64,000 nt of DNA, from assembly GCA_029379385.1 (NCBI GenBank), contig CM055608.1, positions 26,348,350-26,412,349 of the forward strand. The letters run 5' to 3'. How positions within the stretch are numbered: the stretch's first letter is position 1; every line of letters begins with the position of its first letter. The position numbers were made by a program, and so were the translations under genes. The notes under the pieces are model-generated. The model searched no databases. It saw only the letters and a list, made by a program, of their open reading frames with translations, and was not told the DNA's origin. Positions 1 to 10,960 of this stretch are shown piece by piece. Source of the stretch: Quillaja saponaria. Taxonomy: Eukaryota; Streptophyta; Magnoliopsida; Fabales; Quillajaceae.

Positions 1-2173
1 TTCTCTCTCATATATATATATATATATTATTTTAGTTTTCGTTTTATCTTTTTTAACCGGACTAGACATTTAAGTTGATTGATTCAACAGGGTTGATTGG
101 CTATGTCAAGTCAATCTTGGTCAACTATTATTATAGATTTTAAGACTATTTGAAATAATACCTCGATTCAACCGGCAAGACCAAGCCTTAAAACATTATG
201 ATGCTGTATATGGATATATCACTACCTTTGGTATTTTGTTCTTCTTCGCTCTCATTTTGTATCCTTTTCATTTATTTATGAAATTGGGGAGTTTTCCCTT
301 CTCATCCTCTTCAAAATATCACTTGCTTTTACCTTCCTTATTATGTCATAACAGACCTCATCTTTCAGGGGAATTAAAAAATAAATAAATATAAAAGGCA
401 AACTTTCAATCATTGATCACAAGTGATTTGCTCCTCTATTTTATTCACATGTAATTTTGAGATATCAAATTATCTACATGTGAGTTTATCTTTCCATTTA
501 TTTTTGTAACAAATAAATTAATTAAATGATTGTGTTTAAACATTTTAGCAAATAATGCCGAAAATCACATGTAGGTGTCCTTTTGTATGATCACGAAAAC
601 CACATATGAATAAGATGAAAATCAATAAAAGTATATATTTTGATTTATAATAAATAATGAAATTATTATTCAAAAATTAATTGAATGAGATGGTGACACG
701 TTTATTCATTAAATATTTTGACATAATATATCCTTGATATCACATAACATGACATTTTTTTTTTTAAAAAAAAAAAAAGAAAAAGAAAAATGATGAGAAT
801 TGAACATTTGACCTCTCCAATAAAATAACAAATTAATAACCACTTTTATAAATCAATTACTTATTACATCAATTGAAATTTAAAAAATTAACTTACATTT
901 AAGATTGCCTAAAAATATCTAAACAAATTTCATATTTTTAGATTTTATAATCTACTAAATTGAGTTTGAACTTTTGAAGTTAATCAAAATGTAAGATTGA
1001 ATGTGGGTGGAGAAAAAAAAAATTGAAATTTCAGCCACTATTGTTAAAAAAAAATAAAAACTTGCCATTTTCAAAATCATCGATATCAGGTTGAAGAAAT
1101 TAAATAATTTTCTTGTATGTTAAATGATTTTTTTTAATTTATTAAAATCTTATCAAAATAAATTTTAATGGAAGAAATAGAATTAAGAAAAAAAAAAGGG
1201 TGGGAACAGTATGAAAAATGAACAAAAACTTATATTGGAAAAAAGTAATCATTTTTTTTTTTACCACATAAAGATAGAAACAATTAGAGTAAGAGTAAGT
1301 TTAAATTGAGTTTTTGATTAGGTGAGATGTAGAAGTGTGGTGAGTTAGAAAAATAAATTAATAATCTCACAAACTAATTTTTTTTATTTTTTACAAACTT
1401 AGTTTAAAGTAAAATTTAGTTGAAGATAAAAAATAAATTTTCCTTGCATCGCACTTTACTGAAATTATCTATTACATATTAAAGGAGAATACTCCTCACA
1501 TCTAGTGTGGACAGTCTAAAAAAATATCACAAAACAGTTAGAATCCTATATACTAATATGGACCTATAAAATTTCAAGAAAGTGCCGCATCATAATATTA
1601 ATATGTTGTATTTGTTAGCGACAAACTTCTATTAATAGGTTCATTCATTATTTAATTATTAAAATTCACAAACTTTTCATTTTTTCATTTTTTCACTTTA
1701 TCCTAATTTATTGCTTTTTATATTCCATATCTTTTATATTTTTTATTCCACTTTTCATATTTCAATACCATAAGATTTTTATTATTATGTTAATTCTAAT
1801 ATTTTAATTCATCTTGATTCGATACTTATAATTATAGTTTATTTATTTTGAAAACGTATTATTTATTTGGTAACAGTCACATGATCCAGTAGTCTTCCCG
1901 CTTTATCATAATTTCTTAATTTTTCTTATTTTAACTCTTCCATTTCCATCTCGCTTTTAATATTCTACTACTATATAATATTGTTAGTCACATTTCAAGG
2001 TTTTTTTTTTTTTTTTTTTTTCATATATATATATCATTACCTTCTGTACTTTACAATAACAAAAAATCGGCTCTCTTTCTAAAGTTGTATATTTCCATTA
2101 TCAAGTGAACACAATCATTTAACCTTAAACGTAAATGTGTGTTGCATTATCTCCTTCTCCTTCTTCTTCTTCT

Positions 2174-2207
<34 letters not shown>

Positions 2208-2539
2208 CATCTATATTGTATTGTGTATATTTGATATTTTTGAGATAGATTATTTGATAATATTTAGATTTACAATTTATGAAATAATGTGAGTAATTTT
2301 GTTTGGGATGACAATATTTAAACTATAATATTTTCTAGAAACAATTCAAACAAAATCCGTGAATTTGAACAAATTATAAACTAGTCAAATGAATAAATGA
2401 AAGAATTTTCTACTTGGTACTCTGTAAGAATATTTGTTAAAGTGTAATAAAAGTAATTTTTTTAATTTAAAATATTTTTTTATAAAAAAGTAACTCATTA
2501 ATTATATATCAATGAAATCATGACTAACATTTGAAATAA
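1..2539. other. AT-rich intergenic DNA, no gene seen
   Basis: I see no coding region, RNA gene or recognisable element here. The stretch is very AT-rich, with long T and A homopolymers (for example near 2000-2022 and 2175-2207), short TA runs and a CTT microsatellite at about 2155-2177. No open reading frame of useful length is present. Confidence 0.6.
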
Positions 2540-3434
2540 ATGTTAAAAGGGAATCCTAACATACACCTATGTGAGTGTATGTTATCAATGTAGACTCTTT
2601 TAAGTGGATAAAAAAAAATCATCATTTACTTATTAAAACTAATTAATTTTTAAAAGATATTTTAATATTTTAAATATAAGACACATTTAATGTTAAATAA
2701 TATCTCTCTCTGTATTAATGATTAATTATTTCTCTCTCCTACAACCAGATTTTTTTTTTTTTAATTTCTCAATTCATGGCTAATATAAATCTATTCATGA
2801 CAGTTTTTACACATCTTGAATATTTTGCTTTTAATCCTCTTTCTTTCTTTTTCGAAGTAGTTTAAATTAAAATTTTTTTAATAGTGCATGGAGACCAAAG
2901 AAGCAGGTGTGTGTGCCAAATTAGTATTCACATTTTTTTTTTAAATTTCAATTAATTCCTACATATTTTTTTTTGGATCAAATATTTCCAATATGAAGTA
3001 GTAGGCATTCAAATTCAAAACAAGTTCTTTTGAAAGAACCTTGGACCAGGCCAAGGAATTTAATTTTCGCACACACCTTTTTTGGTCTCCTTGCACTATC
3101 TAAAATTTGTTAAATTTAAATCACTTAAAATAACAAGGGAATTAAAATAAAATATTCAAGATGTTTGAAAATTGTCATGGATAAATATATATTAGCCACG
3201 AAATGAGAAAATTTTAAAAAATATATTATTTTAGGAGAGAGAAATAATCAATTATTAATGAAAAGAGATATATTATTCAACATTAAATGTATCATATATT
3301 TAAATACTATAATACATTTTAATGATTACTTAGTTTTAACAAGTAAATGATGATTTTTTTTTTTTCCATTTGAAAAAATAGACATTGATAACATATACTT
3401 ACATAGGTGTATATTAGGATTCCCCATGTTAAAA
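2540..3434. mobile_element. MULE-like foldback element with long terminal inverted repeats
   Basis: The body is 2549-3425. The left end begins GGGAATCCTAACATACACC and the right end, read on the minus strand, begins GGGGAATCCTAATATACACC. The inverted similarity continues for about 380 bp on each side, roughly 2549-2930 against 3040-3425, with landmarks such as ATCATCATTTACTT and GGAGACCAAA in both arms. The 9-bp sequence ATGTTAAAA lies directly outside both ends (2540-2548 and 3426-3434). Long inverted repeats plus a 9-bp target duplication are the pattern of Mutator-like elements. There is no transposase frame, so it is non-autonomous. The target duplication is seen directly; the superfamily is inferred from it. 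Confidence 0.8.
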
Positions 3435-3769
3435 ATATTTTCTTAATAAGTGTCTTTACCTCACTCGTTGGAAAAGCTCAAAGGATTTGCTTGAATGTAT
3501 GGAATTGGACTGACCAATTTCAATTTTTTAGTTTGAGATATATTTTAGAATTGAAATTCTAATTTTTAAATCAATTACAAAATTCAAAAATAAATATAAA
3601 GACTCTTATTCAATTTTAATGGATAGATGCTAAAAATTACAATGCCAACCCATTTTATACCACATAGTGCTAGGTTGTCATCCACGTGTCAGTTGTCACC
3701 AACTGCCACATGTCACCACCCTAGAAGACTTTATCGATGATCACCATCACATGAAAATCACCTAAGACG

Positions 3770-4140
3770 GAAATGATTATTACATCACTGCTTGAGACTT
3801 CTAGAGATAACAACAACAACAAATGGAAATGATTATCATTATTGTCAGAGATCATTGAAGACGATGACAATTGTCACCGCTAAGACAGCAACCCCTACCG
3901 AGATGCTAGGAACGACAATCACTATTATCAGAGATGTTGGAAACGATGACCACCACTATTGCCTATTGGAGACCGTTAGAGGCGAGAACCATTACCATCT
4001 AAGACTTTCAAAGAGACAAACCACCACTAGGAATAGTCGAATAAGACCATCACCATTGGAACCTCTAGAGATAACGAATGTAATAATCATAGATTGCCAC
4101 AAAACAATATATATATATATACCGTTAGAGATAGAAGGCA
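3770..4140. repeat. Degenerate short-period repeat, trinucleotide-rich
   Basis: Loosely similar phrases of about 30-40 bases recur, built around AGAGATNNTNGAANACGATGAC followed by CAC/TAT triplets. Examples lie near 3848, 3898, 3930 and 3968. The repeat creates a 130-codon frame on the plus strand (3792-4184) rich in Thr, Ile and His with no domain. I treat that frame as a by-product of the repeat, not a gene. Confidence 0.4.
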
Positions 4141-5143
4141 AAACAAGCGAATTTTATTGTCCATCATCGTTAAAAATTATTTGAAACACAATTCAGATTG
4201 TAATTTAAATTTATAAATTATAATTATAATAAAACTAAAATTAATTTTTATAGTTTCTCAATTTTAATTTCGCCAGCCAAATGGACCAAATTGATATTGA
4301 CTCAAAATAAATAATAACATGACCTTACTTCAGCTAACTAGCCCACAACTAACTCCTTAATAGTTAATACCGATCTCAGACGAATCGCCAATGAGCACAG
4401 CCTCTTACAATGGCACTGAATAATGAAAAGGAGTATCAAGAAAGAATAGTGCTGCCGTACTTGTCACTAATTATATGAAATCTCACTCGTCACTCACATA
4501 TGAAAAAGCTATAGAAGATGAAACTTTTTATAGGGTATAGCTAGGTATATGATTCCTCGTGCCAAATATACCTTTCAGGTTATATATTTGTTTAGCAAAA
4601 AATAAAAAATATACCTTAGACCGCTCTAGTGTCACATTTCCAATCTGTAATTGTAGTTTCTAATTAAAGCCCAAAAGTAGTCAAGCAAATATTCATTCAT
4701 AATTCTTTTTGCCATTTTTTGGCCAAAGCATTGGGGACAATTCCTTAAACTATAAAGGAAGTTTTTGAAGTTAATATCATCAACAAGCATCTTAAAATAA
4801 TTTGAATAGTTTGAATTTTGATACACAATAAATGTATAATTAAGGTTTCATAGTTGAACTAAACTTTTGTAGGACATCTGTAATGTGATTTAGGAGTTAG
4901 TACTCTGATTCCAAATATTTCTTTTGTTGCAATATCAGAACCTAAAACCTCATTCCAAATTTCACCACATCCTTACTAGTTCTCAATATTTCTTACTTCA
5001 CAGCCTTGTTATTGATATGGAAGGAAAAAAAAAAGGAAAAAAAAAGAAGAGAGCTCTTATTAGTTACTAGCTAGAGACAAAAACAGAGCTTTGTAGTGGT
5101 AAGCTAAGTTCACAAGGAAATATATATATATATATATACTCTC
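4141..5143. other. Intergenic DNA upstream of the putative lncRNA
   Basis: No gene is recognised. A TA run at about 5120-5139 is followed by TATAAAA at 5144-5150, which could be an alternative core promoter for the non-coding RNA downstream. Confidence 0.4.
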
Positions 5144-5239
5144 TATAAAATCTAGTTCAGGGCTGCCAAAAAGGAAATGGAGGAGGAAAGGAAGAAAAGG
5201 GGAATGTCACATGTGAAGGTAGCAAAAGAGGTTCCAATG

Positions 5240-5247
5240 GCATATCC
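5240..5247 (+). promoter_or_regulatory. P1BS-like PHR1 binding site
   Basis: The sequence GCATATCC fits the palindromic P1BS consensus GNATATNC bound by PHR1-type MYB-CC factors, which activate phosphate-starvation genes. It lies about 120 bp upstream of the TATA-like box at 5366 and 480 bp upstream of the miR399 mimic site. One 8-bp match alone is weak. Its position next to a miR399 mimic is what makes it credible. Confidence 0.5.
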
Positions 5248-5365
5248 TAGGGAAGATGCCAAATTTGCAATATCCCTTTCTCTATTTTTTTCCTATTGCT
5301 CTTTCCTTTTAAGTTCCATTTAACCAAAAAGTTAACCCACATTACTAATTAAGTCATCTCAACCT

Positions 5366-5372
5366 TTTATAG
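5366..5372 (+). promoter_or_regulatory. TATA-like box for the putative lncRNA
   Basis: TTTATAG lies between a pyrimidine-rich stretch and an A/C-rich leader, a typical plant TATA context. It would place the transcript start near 5395. A stronger TATAAAA at 5144-5150 is the alternative and would put the P1BS box inside the transcript. Confidence 0.35.
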
Positions 5373-5721
5373 CCCTCATGACCAAGCAAATACTATAACA
5401 ACCACTACAACATTCATAATCAAACCCTCTTATTACTATTACTACTCCACCATCCCACTCCATCATCATGTAAGGCATTTGCTCTTTTCTGCAGCCACCG
5501 GCCGGCCACACCCTGTCAGTACCTGATCTGTTTATGGATCCAGTTTCTTCAAACTTGTCTATCAGTAGGGGATCCATGTGGTCGGTTGTGTTACACTTCA
5601 TGCTCATAAGGTTAGGAATGGAATGTTTAAATGAGTGGGTGGTGGTAGAAACAAGAGAAAGATTGCCGGAAACTGAATTCGTTACTTCTATTGAGAGCTT
5701 TTTTACTCAGTTCTCTTAAAA

Positions 5722-5743
5722 GGGCAACTTCGATCCTTTGGCA
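5722..5743 (+). promoter_or_regulatory. miR399 target-mimic site with central bulge
   Basis: The 5' arm GGGCAACTT (5722-5730) and the 3' arm TCCTTTGGCA (5734-5743) are complementary to miR399. They are separated by CGA, which leaves three unpaired bases opposite the miRNA cleavage position. The same arms and a 3-nt insertion define the conserved IPS1/At4 motif. The opposite strand does not match a mature miR399, because the bulge is extra, so this is a mimic and not a MIR399 gene. Confidence 0.85.
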
Positions 5744-5888
5744 TTTTCATTTCCTGGGAATCTCATTTCATTTCGTTGTGATTTCGAATTCTCGAGGAAA
5801 CTCAAACATGGTTGATCCAGATTTTTAATTATGTATTTTGGTTTCTGTTTGTGTTGTAGTATTAATGTTATGCTGGTACTAATTAGCC

Positions 5889-5894
5889 AATAAA
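5889..5894 (+). terminator. Poly(A) signal of the putative lncRNA
   Basis: AATAAA, followed closely by overlapping AATAAT and AATAAA-like hexamers to about 5901, lies about 150 bp past the miR399 site. It would give a transcript of roughly 520 nt, in line with the family. Confidence 0.4.
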
Positions 5895-5949
5895 TAATAA
5901 ATCAGGTCTCTGATCCATATATAGTTTGAGCTATCATGCCTACAATTAC

Positions 5950-7061
5950 CATATGTAGCTAGCTAGGTCTGTGACTCTGTGAGACTGTGACTGGTCTGTA
6001 CTGAGTTTGGGCATTGTAGTACTCTTGTTATAAGTAATATTTGAGCATGTAATTTGCTTGATTGTTGTGCTTGTTATATATGTTTATGCAAAGCTTGTAT
6101 TTACTAATTGGAAAATAATGACATAAAGTACAATTTAAAATTTCTGTGTCTGCTAATTATTTTGCTGGTTTGAGTTGGAGGATTTCTATATTTTTCTTTC
6201 CCCTTTCTTCAAATATTCAATACATTCTTTTATAGATTGAGCGAAGTGTTTGGTAACTAAAGAGACTTAAATACTGGCAAATGTGTACTTTTGAATTATA
6301 TAACTAATACTGTGAGATCATTGGAGGGTTCTGGTTGACAACTACATATATGGGGCTCTATATGCTACCATTGTAATAGTAATTTGAAACTAGTATTCTC
6401 TGACCTTTGAGTTTTGAATTTGTAATAGCTCTATCCAAGATTTTTCATTCATTTTTGGTGAGTGCCTTTCAATACAAACATATGGTATCTGGGAGCATCT
6501 CATAATCCTAACATTAACATTTATCTTATTTTTTTAAATTATATTTGTTCTTAAAGTTTCGATTAGCATCAAGAATCTAAGATCATGCATATATGGTTAC
6601 ATTCGTCTGAAATATAATCACATAAAGCTAGAACTTTGAATTCTATCATCAAAGTAACATGGTGACTTACTGCTTAAGTTTCTAGTCATGACTATTAATC
6701 AAGCATGTCTTATATTCATCGGATCCAATACAGATTGGACTGAGAAAATTGAAATACTGATCATGTTCAACTATATATAATTGGGATATTTTTACATTTT
6801 CAACTAGGATTGAATTATCGATCTAGTAATAACATATTCCAAGTCAACAAATCTATTTGTGTGCATTAATTTTTCAGTTTATTTCAGTATCAGTAAGTAG
6901 AAGATTTGTTCACTTGTTGAGACTTAAGACTAGAAAAGGCATGAGCCTCTTTTTTTGTCAATAGTAGGAAAAAGGGTTGGGAAAAGATAAATGGGGCACA
7001 GACTATGATAAGCACTCTAGAAGTCGATTCATGTGGGCAGCAAGGATTAAATGATGTCTTA
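5950..7061. other. Intergenic DNA, no gene seen
   Basis: I recognise no coding frame, RNA gene or element boundary in this stretch. It contains only short AT-rich motifs. Confidence 0.5.
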
Positions 7062-7069
7062 CCACTTAG

Positions 7070-7413
7070 CAGGGGTGCAAATGAACATAGCCATTTGTGA
7101 ACAAGATTGTCAAGGGCTCATTTGACCTCGGGTTTTTTTTTAAATAAGCTGAGCTAGACATTTATATTCGGACTCATTTATTAAATGAGCCGATCCCAAA
7201 CTTTACAAAGTTGGGCTCATAAGCTTGCGAGCCAGACTCGTTTAATATATATATATACAGAGTCAATTCATGAACAAGATTGTTAAGGGCTCATTTCGAG
7301 CTTGGTTTTTTTCTAAACAAGCCGAGCTTGACATTTATGTTCGGACTCATTTATTAAATAGATCCCAAAATTTACAAAGTTTGGCTCATAAGATTGTGAA
7401 CCAGACTTGTTTA

Positions 7414-7454
<41 letters not shown>

Positions 7455-7757
7455 AGATAATTTAAGATTAATATTTATTTTTTAAAATTATTTAAGTAGA
7501 GTTATTAAATAAATATTTATCCAGTTGTATTATATAAAATATAATATATTATATTTACAAATTATTTTAAATTAGAAAAAAAAAAAATTTGGTTCATGAT
7601 CTCTTAATGAGCTGAGCCCATACTTAGACATGAGATCACGAGCCAAGGTTCCCGAGTTTTTAATAAACATGATCCCATCTTGAGCCCAACTAAAAATTGA
7701 AGAGCCGAGCCAAACTTTGTCAAAACTCAGCTCAACCTCGGATCGTTTGCACCCCTA
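7070..7757. mobile_element. hAT-type MITE
   Basis: The ends are CAGGGGTGCAAATGA (left) and TCGTTTGCACCCCTA (right), inverted repeats of the type common in plant hAT MITEs. The flanking 8-mers are CCACTTAG (7062-7069) and CCACTAAG (7758-7765), a 7/8 match with the 8-bp target duplication of hAT elements. The body repeats itself: about 7090-7255 resembles 7270-7430, both with phrases such as GGGCTCATTT and CATTTATNTTCGGACTCATT. A TA microsatellite lies at about 7415-7450. No transposase is encoded. Confidence 0.75.
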
Positions 7758-8182
7758 CCACTAAGCTATAATTAGCTTGTGGTGGCATGTAAGAGCTCCA
7801 TTTAATGATCAGAATATAATTAACTTCTGTCAGACAAGTTTTTCCAACCCTAGAGGAAGAGATCATTAGTAGTGTATTAATATGTCAAAAGACAATTTTC
7901 ATCCCGACATTGTATTTGTTGTTTCGTAAAGACCCAAAATAATGACGAGTAGAAGTGTAAAACTCAAACATTTTAGGTTCAAGATGAATGTTGTGAGGGT
8001 GTGCTAAAAAGGGTGTGGATAAAGAGATGGAGTTTAAATTTAGAATAATTTGTATTACCATAATTCTATCGTAGAATAACTTCTAGATATATTAATTATT
8101 GGTTTTTCGAGAGGATGCTCTAAGAATTTGGATTCTCTTAGTTGACACATGAAGTTATGTTGAAAAGAGAAATACATAATAC

Positions 8183-9763
8183 TTTCTCCCCTTAAAGTTT
8201 ATTGAAAGGATACTAAAATTGAAAATTTGGGAAATTGACAATTTTCTTCCAACAAAAAGTAAAATTACACACCCATCTCTTGAGGTTTACTAAAATGACA
8301 AGATCCAAATTTTGAAAAAAATCAATACTTCATTCCATGGGATGGGATGGATGTGAAATTAATGGTACTGTAAGATAATTTTAGAAAAATACTAGAAAAG
8401 TCATACTTTTATCTTTGAAATACCAAGAAATCCTATTTTTAATTTTCTTTTTTCAAAACAGTTCTAAATACTTGTTTTTTCTATTTGTCCAGTTTTCTTC
8501 TTAATATAATTAATACATCATTTTAGTCTCAAATTTTTTTTTTTTACTTTAACATATAACTTTTAATAAAATAGAAAAAGAAAATGTTTGGCACATGTAT
8601 AAGTAAAACTAAGGTTGAATATTAAATAAAATAAAATTGGATTTTTCTTTCATTTTTATGATATGAACGACTATAAAAATATAAATTTGAAAGATAAATG
8701 CAAGCACATGAAACAAAAAAAAGACAATTAATTCATATAATTCTACTCATTAGTTTGAATATTAAATAAAATAAAGTTGAACTTTTACCCTATGGTTAGT
8801 TTTTTTTTTCTTCCTTAGCAGTACATTATGACTTTAGCCTTAAATTTTTTTAATTTGAATATATTATCTAATAAAAAAGATTAGAAATATTTTACATCTA
8901 TAAATGAAATAAAAAATTTTAAGTAAATTTCTAAAGAGAAAAATAGAACTTATAAGTATCACTAAAATTCATTAAGTCATTTTGATAACTTTATAAAGAA
9001 AATTATCTACCAAAAAAAACTTTAAAAGAAAATTAAGTCACACTTTTAAGATTTTCATTCAAAATAAGACATAAATTGAAATAATTTTTATCATATTTAC
9101 TCATTCTAATTATTATTTATTAATTTTTACGTTAGTTAAATAGAAATTAAAAACAAATAACATAAATTTTGAAAAATAATAAATTTATGATATAATCGTT
9201 AATTAAAAATAAAAAAATTAATAAATTATTTTCATCTTGTCCTTTCATATTTTTTCCCAAAAACTAAAAAAAAAACAATTATTTTCATGAGTAGAGTTAT
9301 ATAAATCAAATGCATATTTTCTCATCAAGTGGTTGAACTTATTTTTAAGTTCATATAAATTTATATTTTTATGTTGTTTATATCTTAAGAATTTTAAAAA
9401 AAAAATCTAACTTTATTTTATTTAATATTAAAACCTAGCTATTTCTACTTATACATGTGTCAAATATTTTATTTTCTATTTTAGTGTTAAAAAAAATTAG
9501 ATTAACATGATGTATTAATTAGTATTAAGAAAAAAAAGTAGATGAAAGAAATTATATAAAAAAAATAAGTATTTCAAAATCATTTGAAAAGTAAAATAGT
9601 ATTTCTTTTAAGACAAAAGTATATGACATTTTAGTATTTTTCTAAAATTATTTGTAACTTCAGTTAACTTGCCATCTACTTCGGGTAGGAAAATATTAAT
9701 TTTTTCAAATTTTAGATCATATTATTGTTTTAATAAATTTTAAAAGATAAGAGCGTAATTTAT
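8183..9763. mobile_element. Long-TIR transposon, non-autonomous
   Basis: Sequence from about 8258 to 8690 is the reverse complement, with divergence, of about 9340 to 9763. Matching landmarks include TAAAATTACAC/TAAATTACGC at the tips, ATAATTTTAGAAAAATACTA, ATTAATACATCAT, CACATGTATAAGTA and ATATTAAATAAAATAAA. About 650 bp of AT-rich DNA lies between the arms. An extra degenerate copy of the left tip precedes it at about 8183-8250. I could not fix a target duplication, so the superfamily is open. A relative is present at 15094-15260. Confidence 0.6.
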
Positions 9764-9824
9764 TTTAAACCATAATTATTAAAAAATTATTTTTTGAGTT
9801 TAAGTTTGTTCATTATATGTACCT

Positions 9825-10187
9825 TTACTCGGTGGATTCTCCAGGCGCGTTTCTCCCCGACTGTGATATTAGTGCTAATGGTTCCTTGGGAAGAGTGACG
9901 TTACATGGTGAACTTTGGTAGTGACTCCCATGGTAATGGTAGAGTAGTGGAGTTGTTGAATAGCAGTGACTCTCAGCTGCCACTTGGTTGAGTGGGCTTT
10001 TTGGTTTCGTACATAATAGATCATGAGCAGTAAGGCGCGAGTTTGGGCTCAAGGAGAAAGCTGCCAGACATGTGCAAAAGAACTCAGTGGATTTAGGAAG
10101 AAACAGTGGCACGTGTTTAGGATAAGCATGTGGTCTCTCAATGGAGCAGTAAGAGGCTAAATAATAAATCACAACAGATGGTAGCAT
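9825..10187 (-). other. Unrecognised 120-codon open frame in a GC-richer island
   Basis: A minus-strand frame with Ser, Leu and Pro-rich sequence lies in a stretch clearly richer in G and C than its surroundings. I recognise no domain, signal or family. It stands alone between a transposon and an LTR element, so it may be a decayed exon or transposon fragment. Confidence 0.2.
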
Positions 10188-10295
10188 GGACTCTTGTCCC
10201 TGTCCGAGGGAGAGTCATGGTAATAGACCCATATGTGAAAATGGAGAGATTATTGACATTTTAAAGATTTCTCATTTGAAGAAAAACAAGAGTTA

Positions 10296-10484
10296 TGTTA
10301 ATACAAACACTAACAAAGCTCAATAAGTCTAGACCTACCTAAAGGTCTTACAAATACAAGCTCTCACACTCTCAAAAAAGTTAAATCTCTCTACACTTGA
10401 GCTCTCTCCTTATTTATCTAAGACTGATTTGAGCTTCGGAGTGCTCCTTGCAGGTCTCCAGCTTGGACAAATCCAACATTAACA
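10296..10484 (+). repeat. 5' LTR of the LARD-like element
   Basis: 189 bp, TG...CA ends, close copy of 13445-13649. The right copy is longer chiefly because the phrase CTCCAG is repeated three times near its end. Confidence 0.85.
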
Positions 10485-10582
10485 TTGGCGTCGTCTGTGA
10501 AAAATTCATATGATTCGAATTTCCTAACCTCCACGCAGCTCTCCAGGTCCCCATCTCGCCAAATCAATGTACCAAGTTTCTT

Positions 10583-10960
10583 GGTCGCCAGATTGGGTGC
10601 ATGGGCTAGCTGCTATACCAATCAATTTTCAGGCCAATTCCGGCAACCTGACAACTTGGGAGACCACTCGAATCGAAGCTGCCGACCTCACAGGTCATCC
10701 CGTCCAAACTGTCACCTCGCGGAAGTCTTCATGCACGGCATTAAGATGCTGCACTCCGCCAGGTCGCCAGTTTTTGGTGCATGGCGAGTTGCTGTTCAGG
10801 TCCTTTTTCAGGCCAATTCCGACGACCTGAGAACTCGAGCGACCACTCGAATTGAAGCTGCCGACCTCACAGGTCATCCCGTCCAAACCGGTAGCTCTCC
10901 GGATCATGCAAGCCCTCCCACGCGTGGCTACAAGAGGCGACACTCTGCTAGTTCGCCAAC
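10583..10960 (+). repeat. Tandemly duplicated GC-rich block in the LARD interior
   Basis: A block starting GGTCGCCAG at about 10583 recurs at about 10763, a period near 180 bp. It contains CAGGCCAATTCCG and a long identical stretch GCCGACCTCACAGGTCATCC. A third, partial start lies near 10950. The frames crossing it (10485-11042 plus, 10695-10976 minus) follow the repeat and show no domain. Confidence 0.7.

Larger units (their letters stand above)
5390..5920 (+). ncRNA. miR399 target-mimic lncRNA of the TPSI1/Mt4/At4/IPS1 family
   Basis: Members of this family are non-coding transcripts of about 0.5 kb, induced by phosphate starvation. They bind miR399 without being cleaved and so protect PHO2 mRNA. 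Their only strongly conserved part is a stretch of about 23 nt, which is present here at 5722-5743. The interval holds only short frames without recognisable domains; the longest is a 61-codon frame at 5534-5719 that stops just before the motif. Such short, poorly conserved frames are usual in the family. It is less AT-rich than its surroundings, has a P1BS box and TATA-like box upstream and AATAAA at 5889-5894. The ends are estimates. The motif is seen in the sequence, the function is known for the family, and the assignment of this locus is inference. Confidence 0.75.

Noticed and set aside
3792..4184. 130-codon plus-strand frame as a protein gene
   Set aside because: Its Thr/Ile/His-rich composition follows a degenerate short repeat, and there is no domain, promoter or splice evidence.
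5534..5719. 61-codon frame before the miR399 motif as a conserved peptide
   Set aside because: I see no similarity to a known family, and short unconserved frames are usual in these RNAs.
5721..5745. A MIR399 or MIR393 gene on the minus strand
   Set aside because: The reverse complement contains three extra bases compared with miR399 and only loosely resembles miR393. I see no convincing hairpin partner nearby.
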